A stretch of DNA of 64,000 nucleotides, from positions 806,001 to 870,000 of the forward strand of contig NZ_SDPO01000001.1 of assembly GCF_004134865.1 (NCBI RefSeq), given 5' to 3'. Below, one piece after another: positions 45,812 through 54,120 of this stretch. The notes below the pieces were generated by a model. The model saw only the letters and a list, made by a program, of their open reading frames with translations. It ran no database searches and was not told the origin of the DNA. Position 1 is the first letter of the stretch. Every line of letters begins with the position of its first letter. A program made the position numbers and the translations under genes. This DNA is from Agromyces fucosus (lineage in GTDB: Bacteria > Actinomycetota > Actinomycetes > Actinomycetales > Microbacteriaceae).

Positions 45812-45827
45812 CGTAGCGTGATCTACG
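45812..45827. promoter_or_regulatory. Candidate operator upstream of bioY
   Basis: CGTAG - 6 nt - CTACG inverted repeat, 35 bp before the start codon. It does not match the BioQ or BirA consensus I know, so its link to biotin control is open. Confidence 0.35.
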
Positions 45828-45861
45828 GGCAATCGCCCGCACGCCACGAGAGGGGAACCCG

Positions 45862-46581
45862 TTGAGCTCCGCCCACAGCACCACTCCGAGCACCGGTCCG
45901 AGCACGATCGAGTCGAGTGCGCCGCTCCCGCCGGCCCGCCCGCGGAGGAGCAGCGCCCGCGACCTCGCGCAGATCGCCGTGTTCGCCGCCCTCATCGCCG
46001 CACTGGGCCTGCCCGGGGCGCTCTCCATCGGCGGCGCCGCCGTGCCGATCACGTTCCAGACGCTCGGCGTCATGCTCGCCGGCGCCATCCTGGGAGCACG
46101 GAAGGGAACGCTCTCAGTGCTCCTCTTCATCGCGCTCGTCGCCGCCGGCCTGCCGCTGCTCTCGGGCGGCCGGGGCGGTCTCGGCGTCTTCGTCGGGCCG
46201 TCGGTCGGATACCTCGTCGGCTGGCTGCTCGGCGCCGCCGTGATCGGCTGGGCGACCGCACGGCTGCTGCCCCGGTACCCGATCGTGCCGGCGCTCGCCT
46301 GGACCGCGCTCGGCGGGATCGTCGCCATCTACCTCGTCGGGGTGCCCGTCTTCGCCCTGATCACCGGCACGCCCCTCGACGTCGCACTGATCGGCTCCAC
46401 CGTGTTCCTTCCGGGCGACCTCCTCAAGGTCGTCGTGACGGTGCTCGTGGCGAAGGGCGTGCACCGCGCATGGCCGGGGCTCATCGAGCCGAAGTCGTGG
46501 CCGTGGGCTCGGTCGGGAGCCATCGTCACCGACCAGGCTTCCGCCGCGACCGCTCCGGAGCCGACGGACCGCTCGGCGTGA
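45862..46581 (+). CDS. bioY: Biotin ECF transporter substrate-binding component
   Basis: 239 residues. After a 35-residue Ser/Thr/Pro-rich cytoplasmic start come six spans of the BioY fold (ALIAALGLPGALSIGGAAVP, ITFQTLGVMLAGAILGARKG, GPSVGYLVGWLLGAAVIG). The family motifs PITFQTLGVMLAG and GRGGLGVFVGPSVGYL are intact. It binds biotin with high affinity in the membrane. TTG start at 45862 with GAGAGGGG upstream. First of five coupled genes; its stop overlaps the ligase start. Confidence 0.94.
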   Translation: MSSAHSTTPSTGPSTIESSAPLPPARPRRSSARDLAQIAVFAALIAALGLPGALSIGGAAVPITFQTLGVMLAGAILGARKGTLSVLLFIALVAAGLPLLSGGRGGLGVFVGPSVGYLVGWLLGAAVIGWATARLLPRYPIVPALAWTALGGIVAIYLVGVPVFALITGTPLDVALIGSTVFLPGDLLKVVVTVLVAKGVHRAWPGLIEPKSWPWARSGAIVTDQASAATAPEPTDRSA

Positions 46582-47813
46582 GCGACTGGCTGCGGGGACC
46601 GCGCGGCGGCATCGCCCTCGCGTTCGGCGGCGACGCCGTGCGCTACGGCGAGCTCGCCGACGCGGTCGCCGCAGCACGGCTGCCGAGCGGCGACGACGTG
46701 GTCGCCTGCCCGGCCGGCACCGACCCCGTCGGGCTCGTCACGCTCGTGCTCGCCTGTCTCGAGCGTGGGCGCCCGGTACTGGTGGGCGGCGATTCCGCCG
46801 ATGCGGTGCGTGTCTCGAGCGAGCTGCCGCCCGGAACCGAGCTCGCGGTGCTCACCTCGGGCTCGTCGGACCCAGCGGGTATGCCACGAGCGGTGGCCCG
46901 GACGAACGCCTCCTGGCTCGCCTCTGCGGCCCCGCTCGCCGAGGTCGCCGGGCTCCGAGCGAGCGACCGCATCGCCGTCACCGGACCGCTTCACGTCTCC
47001 ATGCACCTCTACGCGGCCCTCCATGCGCTCTGGCTCGGCGCCACGGTCGGCGACCAGGTCGTCGGAGCGAGCGCGGTGCACGCGACCCCGACGCGTCTCG
47101 CACGGCTCCTCGAGGTCGACGCACCACCTCCCGCGGCGATCGTCGCCGGCGCCGCGTTGAGCGAGTCGCTGCGCGCACGAGCGACCGCTCGCGGCATCCG
47201 CCTGACCGAGTACTACGGTGCCGCCGAACTCTCCTTCGTGGCCGTCGGCCGCGGCGACTCGCTCGAGCCGTTCCCGGGCGTCGAGGTCGAGCTCCGGCCG
47301 ACCGCGGCCGGTCCGGAGCTCTGGGCACGCTCCCCCTACCTCGCGCTCGGGGTCGTCGGAGGCGGCATGCTCCGCCGCGACGACCGCGGCTTCGCCACCG
47401 TCGGCGACCTCGCCGAACCGATCGGCGCCGACGCGTTCCGCATCGTCGGTCGCGGCGACGCCGCGATCACGACCGCGGGCGCGACCGTGCTCGCCGAAGA
47501 CCTCGAGGCGCGCCTCCTCGCGCTGCCCGGGGTCGTGGCCGCCGTCGTGCTCGGCGAGCCGCACGACCTGCTCGGCGAACGCATCGTCGCCGTGGTCGAG
47601 CTCGACGCCGCGACCGAGGCCTCGGCGGTCATCGACGCCGCACGGCAGCACATTCCCGCGGCGGAACTGCCGCGGCGCTGGTTCGTGGGCGCCGTTCCGA
47701 CGACCGCCTCGGGCAAGCCTGCACGCGGGATCCTCCGCGCCGCGCTCGCGGCGGGAACCCTCGGCGCGCCGCACCCGTCGCATCCGTCGACCTCCGAACG
47801 GAGCAACGCATGA
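46578..47813 (+). CDS. Acyl-CoA synthetase (AMP-forming) of the biotin operon
   Basis: 411 residues, about 100 shorter than usual. Adenylating motifs: P-loop-like LTSGSSDPAGMPRAVARTN, YYGAAELSFVAVG, GFATVGDLAEPIG (A8-like aspartate) and C-terminal lysine PTTASGKPARGIL. It would activate a carboxylic acid as an acyl adenylate, then a CoA thioester. GTG start overlaps the bioY TGA. With the thiolase behind, it matches Bacillus yhfT beside yhfS and bioY-type yhfU. Substrate unknown. Confidence 0.88.
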   Translation: MSDWLRGPRGGIALAFGGDAVRYGELADAVAAARLPSGDDVVACPAGTDPVGLVTLVLACLERGRPVLVGGDSADAVRVSSELPPGTELAVLTSGSSDPAGMPRAVARTNASWLASAAPLAEVAGLRASDRIAVTGPLHVSMHLYAALHALWLGATVGDQVVGASAVHATPTRLARLLEVDAPPPAAIVAGAALSESLRARATARGIRLTEYYGAAELSFVAVGRGDSLEPFPGVEVELRPTAAGPELWARSPYLALGVVGGGMLRRDDRGFATVGDLAEPIGADAFRIVGRGDAAITTAGATVLAEDLEARLLALPGVVAAVVLGEPHDLLGERIVAVVELDAATEASAVIDAARQHIPAAELPRRWFVGAVPTTASGKPARGILRAALAAGTLGAPHPSHPSTSERSNA

Positions 47814-49009
47814 CCCCCGTCGGCGACGCTCGCTCGGCACCCGTGATCGTCGCCCCGCTGCGCACCGCGATCGGCACGGCGGGACGAGGATTGGCCGCGC
47901 TCACCGTCGACGCGCTCGCCGCCCCGGTCCTCGCCGAGGTCGCAGCGACCGTCGCGCCGAGCGGTCTGCCGATCGACGACGTCGTGCTCGGCAACTGCAT
48001 GGGACCGGGCGGCGACCTCGCTCGCGTCGCTGCCTTGCGGGCCGGACTCGGTGACTCGGTGCCCGGCGTCACGGTCGATCGGCAGTGCGGTTCGGGTCTC
48101 GACGCCGTCATGCAGGCGGCCACGCGGGTCGGGGCAGGTCAGGGCGAGCTGTTCCTCGCCGGCGGCGCGGAGTCGGCATCGACGGCGCCGCACCGGTTCT
48201 GGCCGGAGTCGGGCGATCGCTACACGCGCGCCCCGTTCGCGCCGGTCGGGTTCCCCGATCCCGACATGGGCCCCGCCGCCGATCGACTCGCCGCCCTGCG
48301 CGGCATCTCCCGTGAACGCCAGGACGCCTGGGCGGCACGGTCGCACGCACGCGCCGCCGCTGCCCAGTCGAACGGCGTCTTCGACGGTGAGATCGTCGAA
48401 GTCGGCGGCATCGCGCGAGACGACCGCCCGCGAGCATCGATGGACGTGACACGGCTCGCACGATTCGCCCCTGCCTTCGCCGTCGTCTCCGAGACCGACC
48501 CCGACGCCGGCGCCGCAGTGGGCACGACGGTGGGCACGACGGGCACCGTCACCGCGGGCAACTCCTGCGGCTTCTCCGACGGCGCCGCGGTGATGGCGGT
48601 CACGACCGGCCGAACCGCACGCGACCTCGGCCTCCCCGCGCTGCGCATCGTGGCGGCCGCCGTCACCGGCAGCGATCCCGCGCTGCCGGGCCTCGGCGCC
48701 GCACCCGCCGCCCGCCTCGCCCTCACCCGAGCCGGCCTCGCTCCACCTGAGCTCGGCTTCGTCGAAATCACCGAGGCGTTCGCAGCGCAGCTCCTCGCGG
48801 TCAGCGACGAGCTCGCGCTCGACGAGTCGATCATCTCTGGCGACGGCGGTGCCATCGCGCTCGGGCATCCGTGGGGCGCCTCGGGGGCCGTGCTGCTCGT
48901 GCGCCTCGCCGCCCGCATGTTCGCGTCGGACGACGCCCGCCCCGGACTCGCCGCGTGCTCGATCGGCGGCGGCCAGGGAATCGCGATGATCGTGGAGCGG
49001 ATGCAATGA
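47810..49009 (+). CDS. Thiolase-family acetyltransferase of the biotin operon
   Basis: 399 residues. Catalytic cysteine in VDRQCGSGLDAVMQ near residue 93, GHPWGASGAVLLVRL near 355 and the second cysteine region in ACSIGGGQGIAMI near 385; FVEITEAFAAQLL replaces the usual NEAFA. It likely makes or cleaves a beta-ketoacyl-CoA. The ATG overlaps the ligase stop, and its own stop overlaps bioM. Counterpart of Bacillus yhfS. Confidence 0.9.
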   Translation: MTPVGDARSAPVIVAPLRTAIGTAGRGLAALTVDALAAPVLAEVAATVAPSGLPIDDVVLGNCMGPGGDLARVAALRAGLGDSVPGVTVDRQCGSGLDAVMQAATRVGAGQGELFLAGGAESASTAPHRFWPESGDRYTRAPFAPVGFPDPDMGPAADRLAALRGISRERQDAWAARSHARAAAAQSNGVFDGEIVEVGGIARDDRPRASMDVTRLARFAPAFAVVSETDPDAGAAVGTTVGTTGTVTAGNSCGFSDGAAVMAVTTGRTARDLGLPALRIVAAAVTGSDPALPGLGAAPAARLALTRAGLAPPELGFVEITEAFAAQLLAVSDELALDESIISGDGGAIALGHPWGASGAVLLVRLAARMFASDDARPGLAACSIGGGQGIAMIVERMQ

Positions 49010-49695
49010 ACGAGATCGTCTTCGACCATGTCAGCCACGAGTTCGATGCCGAACGCGTCGTCGACGACGTCTCGCTCGTGCTCCGCGAGCACCGTATCGG
49101 CATCGTCGGGGCGAACGGCTCGGGCAAGTCGACGCTCGCGCGCATGATCAACGGCCTCGTCACGCCGACCGCCGGCCGCGTCACCGTCGGCGGGCTCGAC
49201 CTCGCCCGGCATGCGCGCGAGGTGCGCCGCACCGTCGGCTTCGTGTTCACGAACGCCGACAACCAGATCGTGATGCCCACGGTGCGCGAGGACGTCGCGT
49301 TCACGCTGCGCCGGCACAAGCTCGAGCGAGCGGATGCCGCGGCGCGCGTCGAGGCGGCCCTGCACCGGTTCGGACTCCACGAGCTGGCCGACCGACCGGC
49401 GCACCGCCTCTCGGGCGGGCAGAAGCAGCTGCTCGCCCTCGCTTCGGTGCTCGTCGCAGAACCGGCCGTGATCGTCGCCGACGAGCCGACCACGCTGCTC
49501 GACGCACGCAACGCGCGCCTCGTCGGCGAGCACTTCGCCGAGCTGCCGCAGCAGCTCGTCGTCGTCAGCCACCAGCTCGAGCTGCTCGACGGCTTCGACC
49601 GCGTCATCGTGATGGAGGCCGGGCGAGTCGTCGCCGACGATCGGCCCGAGGTGGCGCTCGAGACCTATCGCGAGCTCATCGGCAGCCCGCGATGA
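49006..49695 (+). CDS. bioM: Biotin ECF transporter ATPase
   Basis: 229 residues. Walker A GANGSGKST near residue 35, Q-loop NADNQIVMP (ECF-type), signature HRLSGGQKQLLALASVL, Walker B VIVADEPTTLLD, and switch His in VVVSHQLELL. Energises BioY/BioN for biotin import. ATGA overlaps at both ends couple it to the thiolase and bioN. Confidence 0.94.
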   Translation: MNEIVFDHVSHEFDAERVVDDVSLVLREHRIGIVGANGSGKSTLARMINGLVTPTAGRVTVGGLDLARHAREVRRTVGFVFTNADNQIVMPTVREDVAFTLRRHKLERADAAARVEAALHRFGLHELADRPAHRLSGGQKQLLALASVLVAEPAVIVADEPTTLLDARNARLVGEHFAELPQQLVVVSHQLELLDGFDRVIVMEAGRVVADDRPEVALETYRELIGSPR

Positions 49696-50285
49696 TCGGG
49701 GTGTTCCATCCCGGACGCTCGCTCGTGCATCGGGCGCCGGCGCTCGCGAAGCTCGGCCTGCTCGCCGTGCTCGTCACGGTGATCGCCCTCCAGACCTCGC
49801 TCGTCGCCCTCGCCGTGGCGTCGGGCCTCGTGGTCGCCCTCTTCCTCGTCGCATGGCTGCCCGTGGGGCTCGTCTGGCGGCAGATCGTGCCGGTCCTCTG
49901 GCTCCTGGCCTTCGCCGTGCCCGTGCAGGTCGTATTCGGCGGCTGGGAGGCCGCTGCGACGATGGCGGTGCGTCTCGTGCTCGCCGTCGCCCTCGCGGCG
50001 CTGTACACGCTCACGACGCCCGTGACGGCGACCCTCGACGCGATGCAGGCGCTGCTCCGCCCGTTCCGTCGCTGGATCGACCCCGACCGGGTGGGGCTCA
50101 CGCTCGCGCTGACGATCAGGTGCGTCCCGCTCCTCGCCGACATCGTGCGCGAGGTGCTCGAGGCGAGGAAGGCGCGCGGCGCCGAGGGTTCGGTCGTGGC
50201 GCTCGCCGTACCCGTCATCGTGCGGGCGCTGCAGACCGCCGAGCACCTCGGGGACGCGCTGACCGCACGCGGCTTCGACGACTGA
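49692..50285 (+). CDS. bioN: Biotin ECF transporter transmembrane coupling protein
   Basis: 197 residues, EcfT family. Four to five spans (LAKLGLLAVLVTVIALQTSL, LLWLLAFAVPVQVVFGGWEA, AVRLVLAVALAALYTLTT) and the two coupling-helix signatures with Ala-Arg-Gly: EARKARGAEGS and LTARGFDD. It links the ATPase to BioY. Last gene of the operon; a terminator follows at 50342. Confidence 0.93.
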   Translation: MIGVFHPGRSLVHRAPALAKLGLLAVLVTVIALQTSLVALAVASGLVVALFLVAWLPVGLVWRQIVPVLWLLAFAVPVQVVFGGWEAAATMAVRLVLAVALAALYTLTTPVTATLDAMQALLRPFRRWIDPDRVGLTLALTIRCVPLLADIVREVLEARKARGAEGSVVALAVPVIVRALQTAEHLGDALTARGFDD

Positions 50286-50341
50286 CACGGCGACGCGAAG
50301 CGCCACCGGTACCTGTCGGATGCGGTACCCCGGGAAATGAA

Positions 50342-50374
50342 AAAGCCCCGAACCCGGCGAGAGGTTCGAGGCTT
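50342..50374. terminator. Bidirectional terminator of bioN and tRNA-Lys
   Basis: 13-bp stem AAAGCCCCGAACC / GGTTCGAGGCTTT with one G-T pair, A-run before and T-rich after on either strand. Confidence 0.85.
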
Positions 50375-50379
50375 TATCG

Positions 50380-50452
50380 TGCACCCCCTCGGACTTGAAC
50401 CGAGAACCCACTGATTAAGAGTCAGTTGCTCTGCCGATTGAGCTAGAGGTGC
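50380..50452 (-). tRNA. tRNA-Lys (anticodon CTT)
   Basis: Acceptor GCACCTC pairs with GGGGTGC (one G-T), discriminator A. The anticodon stem ACTGA/TCAGT encloses CTCTTAA, giving CTT. T-arm GGTTCAAGTCC. CCA not encoded. Confidence 0.97.
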
Positions 50453-50587
50453 ATACTGCGTTGTTTCGGCCCGGATTTTCAACAACCCGAACCGAGGAAT
50501 CACAGTATCAGGAGAATGCGCTGTTGCGCCAATCGAGCCGGAGATCGGCGCGTCGCGACGAGGTCCGCTCTCCATGATCGCCCGCGA

Positions 50588-50593
50588 TAGCCT
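50588..50593 (+). promoter_or_regulatory. -10 box of hisN (leaderless)
   Basis: TAGCCT, 6 nt before the GTG at 50600. Confidence 0.55.
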
Positions 50594-50599
50594 GATCGA

Positions 50600-51469
50600 G
50601 TGACCGCCGACTCCGCTGACCAGCTCACCTCCGACCTCGCGCTCGCCCTCGAACTGGCCGACCTTGCCGACGCGGTCTCCATCGGGCGGTTCCGCGCGAT
50701 CGACCTCGACGTGCAGACGAAGCCCGACCGCTCGCCTGTCACCGAGGCCGACCTCGCCGTCGAGCGGGCGATCCGCGAGCGCCTCGCCGCGGCCCGCCCA
50801 GACGACGGCATCCTCGGCGAGGAGTTCGGCACCGAGGGCGACGGCGCGCGGCAGTGGATCATCGACCCCATCGACGGCACCGCGAACTTCCTGCGGGGCG
50901 TGCCGGTGTGGGGCACGCTCATCTCGCTCGCGATCGACGGCGTGCCGGTCGTCGGCGTGGCATCCGCCCCGGCCATGGGCCGCCGCTGGTGGGCGGCGAC
51001 CGGACTCGGCGCCTGGACCACGACGTCGGCGGCAGAGGCCGGAGCGAGCGACGCCGGCACGAGCGATGCCGACACCGCCGGCGGCGAGGCATCCGTGCCC
51101 GGGGCCCGTCGCCTGCAGGTCTCCGGCGTCGCCTCCCTCGCCGACGCCTCGCTGAGCTTCCAGAGCCTCGCCCAGTGGCGCGACGCGGGCTACCTCGACC
51201 GCCTGCTCGCGCTCTCCGAGCGCGTCTGGCGCGACCGGGCCTACGGCGACCTGTGGTCGTACATGCTCCTCGCCGAGGGGCTCATCGACATCACGGGCGA
51301 GTTCGACGTCAAGCCGTACGACCTCGCCGCACTCATCCCCATCGTCGAGGAGGCCGGCGGCCGCTTCACGGCGATCACGGGCGAGCCCGGGCCGTGGCAC
51401 GGCAGCGCGCTCGCGAGCAACGGCGCCCTCCACGACGAGGTGCTCGCGGCGCTGGGCGACGAGGCGTAG
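50600..51469 (+). CDS. hisN: Inositol-monophosphatase-family histidinol-phosphatase
   Basis: 289 residues. Metal-site motifs GILGEEFGTEG near residue 70, WIIDPIDGTANFLRG near 90 and C-terminal DVKPYDLAALIPIVEEAGG. In actinobacteria this branch usually dephosphorylates histidinol phosphate. A related inositol or general phosphatase cannot be excluded, and no his genes are adjacent. A Ser/Ala/Asp-rich insert near residues 145-165 is unusual. GTG start 6 nt after TAGCCT. Confidence 0.8.
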   Translation: MTADSADQLTSDLALALELADLADAVSIGRFRAIDLDVQTKPDRSPVTEADLAVERAIRERLAAARPDDGILGEEFGTEGDGARQWIIDPIDGTANFLRGVPVWGTLISLAIDGVPVVGVASAPAMGRRWWAATGLGAWTTTSAAEAGASDAGTSDADTAGGEASVPGARRLQVSGVASLADASLSFQSLAQWRDAGYLDRLLALSERVWRDRAYGDLWSYMLLAEGLIDITGEFDVKPYDLAALIPIVEEAGGRFTAITGEPGPWHGSALASNGALHDEVLAALGDEA

Positions 51470-51479
51470 GCGGCGCGGA

Positions 51480-52403
51480 ATGGAGATCTGCATCTTCACC
51501 GAGCCGCAGCAGGGCGCGAGCTACGACGACCAGCTCGCGCAGGCGAGCGCCGCCGAGCGACTCGGCTTCGACGGATGGTTCCGCTCCGACCACTACCTCG
51601 CGATGGGCGACGGCGATCCCCTCCCCGGTCCGACGGATGCCTGGACCACTCTCGCCGGGCTCGCCCGGGAGACCCGGCGCATCCGGCTCGGCACGCTCGT
51701 CTCCTCGGCGACGTTCCGGCACCCGTCGGTGCTCGCGATCCAGGTTGCACAGGTCGACGCGATGTCGGGCGGCCGGGTCGAGCTCGGGCTCGGCACCGGG
51801 TGGTTCGCCGAGGAGCACGAGGCCTACGGCATCCCCTTCCCCGCCAAGCGCTTCGGCATGCTCGAGGAACAGCTCGAGGTCGTCACGGGCCTTTGGTCGA
51901 CTCCCGTCGGCGAGCACTACGACTTCGCCGGCGAGCACTACCGCCTCGCGCACTCCCCCGCACTTCCGAAGCCGGCGCAGACCGTCGTGCCGATCATCAT
52001 CGGCGGCTCGGGGCCGAAGCGCACCCCGGCGATCGCCGCCCGGTTCGCGAGCGAGTTCAACATCGGGTTCCGCGACGAGGCCGTCGTCGCCGGCATGTTC
52101 GACCGGGTGCGGCGGGCATGCGATGACATCGACCGCGACCCCGAATCGATGCGCATGAGCGTCGCGCTGCCCACGGTGGTCGCGACCTCCGATGCCGACT
52201 ACCAGCGCCGGCTCGCGGCGATCGGCGAAGACCCGGCGACGTTCGCCGGCGTCAACATCGCCGGCTCTCCCGCGGCCGCCGTCGAGAAGGTGCTGCGACT
52301 GCGCGAGCTCGGGGCCGAGCGCGTCTACCTGCAGCTCGTCGACCTGCGCGATCTCGAGCACCTCGAGCTCATCGCGGCCGACGTGCTTCCGCATCTGCGC
52401 TGA
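51480..52403 (+). CDS. LLM-class flavin/F420-dependent oxidoreductase
   Basis: 307 residues, luciferase-like TIM barrel: WFRSDHYLAMGDGDP, RLGTLVSSATFRHPSVLA, VELGLGTGWFAEEHEAYGIPF and VPIIIGGSGPKRTPAIAAR. It fits the F420-dependent group common in actinobacteria. Substrate unknown. ATG lies 10 bp after hisN, so probably co-transcribed. Confidence 0.9.
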   Translation: MEICIFTEPQQGASYDDQLAQASAAERLGFDGWFRSDHYLAMGDGDPLPGPTDAWTTLAGLARETRRIRLGTLVSSATFRHPSVLAIQVAQVDAMSGGRVELGLGTGWFAEEHEAYGIPFPAKRFGMLEEQLEVVTGLWSTPVGEHYDFAGEHYRLAHSPALPKPAQTVVPIIIGGSGPKRTPAIAARFASEFNIGFRDEAVVAGMFDRVRRACDDIDRDPESMRMSVALPTVVATSDADYQRRLAAIGEDPATFAGVNIAGSPAAAVEKVLRLRELGAERVYLQLVDLRDLEHLELIAADVLPHLR

Positions 52404-52431
52404 CGGCGTGCAGCGCGTCGCCGGCTCCCGA

Positions 52432-52437
52432 TAGGCT
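52432..52437 (+). promoter_or_regulatory. Candidate -10 box of the lipoprotein gene
   Basis: TAGGCT, about 107 nt before the GTG at 52544. Confidence 0.4.
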
Positions 52438-52543
52438 GACGTCGAAATCAACCGGATGGGGCGGGGGCGCCGGTCGATCGGTGCGCCCTCCCGGTCATCC
52501 GACCCCGTATCCCGACCCCATTCGAACCGAGAGGCCCTACCTC

Positions 52544-53068
52544 GTGAACATCCACAAGCGCCGCACCCTGACGCGCGCCATCGTCGCCATCGCCGCCGTC
52601 GCGGTCGTGATCCCGCTCAGCGGCTGCAGCATCCTCCGAGACCTCACCGGAGGCCCGGCGCCGCAGCCCGAGCGCGACGAGACGACCCAGGAGATCGTCG
52701 AGGAGGGTGACGCCGACGTCTTCGCACTCATGGTCGGCGACTGCATGAACGAGGTCTCCGAAGAGCTCGTCTCCGAGGTGCCGGTCGTGCCGTGCGACCA
52801 GCCGCACGACGAAGAGGTGTACTTCGACCTCACGCTCGAGGGCGAGGAGTACCCCGGCGACGACGTCATCCAGACGCAGTCCGACGAGGCCTGCCTCGCG
52901 CAGTTCGAACCCTTCGTCGGCCTCGCCTACGACTCGTCGGCGCTCGGTTTCTACGCCTACCGCCCCTCGCAGGAGAGCTGGGAGCAGATGGACGACCGAG
53001 TCGTCTCGTGCGTGATCTACGACCCCGCCGGTCAGGTCACCGGCACGCTGGCGGGCGCGGCCCGCTGA
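52544..53068 (+). CDS. Septum-formation-like lipoprotein
   Basis: 174 residues from GTG 52544 (GAGAGG upstream). Signal peptide AIVAIAAVAVVIPLSGCS with lipobox LSGC near residue 25, so anchored outside the membrane. Ahead lies MVGDCMNEVSEE and VPVVPCDQPHDEEVYFDL, the cysteine-containing core of the actinobacterial Septum_form domain, then SCVIYDPAGQ. Four cysteines probably make disulfides. Exact function unknown. Confidence 0.85.
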   Translation: MNIHKRRTLTRAIVAIAAVAVVIPLSGCSILRDLTGGPAPQPERDETTQEIVEEGDADVFALMVGDCMNEVSEELVSEVPVVPCDQPHDEEVYFDLTLEGEEYPGDDVIQTQSDEACLAQFEPFVGLAYDSSALGFYAYRPSQESWEQMDDRVVSCVIYDPAGQVTGTLAGAAR

Positions 53069-53075
53069 CGAACGG

Positions 53076-53112
53076 ATGCCGCGTGGCGCGCCGTCCTGGC
53101 GCCACGCGGCAT
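53076..53112. terminator. Bidirectional terminator between lipoprotein and EamA genes
   Basis: 14-bp perfect stem ATGCCGCGTGGCGC with its complement, 9-nt loop. Confidence 0.85.
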
Positions 53113-53114
53113 TC

Positions 53115-54038
53115 TCATGCCCGCCGGGGCGTGCGCCGGCTCCACGCCACGCCCGCGAGGCAGAGCGCGCCGCCGATCATGCCGAACAGCGTCGGCAGTT
53201 CGCCGAGCAGGAGCCAGGAGAGCAGCACCACGATCGCGGGCACTGCCAGCGTCGCCGATGCGGTGGCGCCGGCCGTGCTGCGCTTGAGCACGTAGGCCCA
53301 GAGCAGGAAGGCGACAGCGGTCGGGAAGACGCCGAGGTAGACGACTCCGAGCACGGCGGGGGTCGGAGCGTCGGTGAGCTCGACGACGGCCTGCGGCAGG
53401 AACGGCAACAGCACGATCGCTCCGACCACGCAGCCGATCCAGGTCGCGCTGAGTGCGTCGGCGGAGCGCAGGGCGACCTTCTGCACGAGCACTCCCGCCG
53501 CGTAGAGCACCGCGGCGAGCATGCCGAGCACGATTCCGATCGGTTCGCTGTCGGCCCCGATTCCGCCCATCGCGATGATGACCACGCCCGCGAAGGCGAT
53601 CGCGATGCCGATCATGAGTCGTCGCGGGAATCCCTCCTTGAGCAGCACGCCGGCGGCGAGCGCGACGAGCAGGGGTGCGATGTTCACGAGCATCGCGACG
53701 GTCCCGGCATCGAGGTGACGCTCGGCGAGGTTCAGTACGAGCGTGTAGCCCGCGAACCAGAGCACCCCGTATGCCGCGATGAGTGCGAGCGCCCGCGGGC
53801 GGGGCAGCGGCGGCCTGCGCACCACGGCGATCGCCACGAGTACCACGGCCCCCACGAGCTGGCGCCCGAGGGCGAGCGGGCCCGGCGAGATCGACTCGCC
53901 GATCGCGCGGATCGCGATGAACGCCGACGCCCACAGCACGAGCACCACGACCATCGCCGTGAGCACCCGCCAGCCGATCGGTTCTCGAGGCTTCGTGACG
54001 TGCGTCTGGGTGAGGGCGGCGCTCGAGGACTGTTGCAT
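53115..54038 (-). CDS. EamA (DMT superfamily) transporter
   Basis: 307 residues with ten predicted helices in two EamA repeats: ASAFIAIRAIGE near residue 38 starts the first and WIGCVVGAIVLLPFLPQA lies in the second; ALAAGVLLKEGFPRRLMIG ends the first. Probably exports a metabolite or amino acid. Divergent from a LysR gene 82 bp away that probably regulates it. Confidence 0.92.
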   Translation of the reverse strand: MQQSSSAALTQTHVTKPREPIGWRVLTAMVVVLVLWASAFIAIRAIGESISPGPLALGRQLVGAVVLVAIAVVRRPPLPRPRALALIAAYGVLWFAGYTLVLNLAERHLDAGTVAMLVNIAPLLVALAAGVLLKEGFPRRLMIGIAIAFAGVVIIAMGGIGADSEPIGIVLGMLAAVLYAAGVLVQKVALRSADALSATWIGCVVGAIVLLPFLPQAVVELTDAPTPAVLGVVYLGVFPTAVAFLLWAYVLKRSTAGATASATLAVPAIVVLLSWLLLGELPTLFGMIGGALCLAGVAWSRRTPRRA

Positions 54039-54083
54039 GAGTCAAGCCTGCTGGCGAGAACACCACAGCACAAGCGAACAATC

Positions 54084-54102
54084 CTACCGATTCGTTCAGT
54101 AG
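54084..54102. promoter_or_regulatory. LysR-type binding box
   Basis: CTAC - 11 nt - GTAG, the T-N11-A pattern of LysR regulators, midway between the divergent EamA and LysR genes. Confidence 0.55.
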
Positions 54103-54107
54103 CACTG

Positions 54108-54113
54108 TACGAT
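54108..54113 (+). promoter_or_regulatory. -10 box of the LysR gene (leaderless)
   Basis: TACGAT, 7 nt before the ATG at 54121. Confidence 0.55.
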
Positions 54114-54120
54114 CTGGGTC

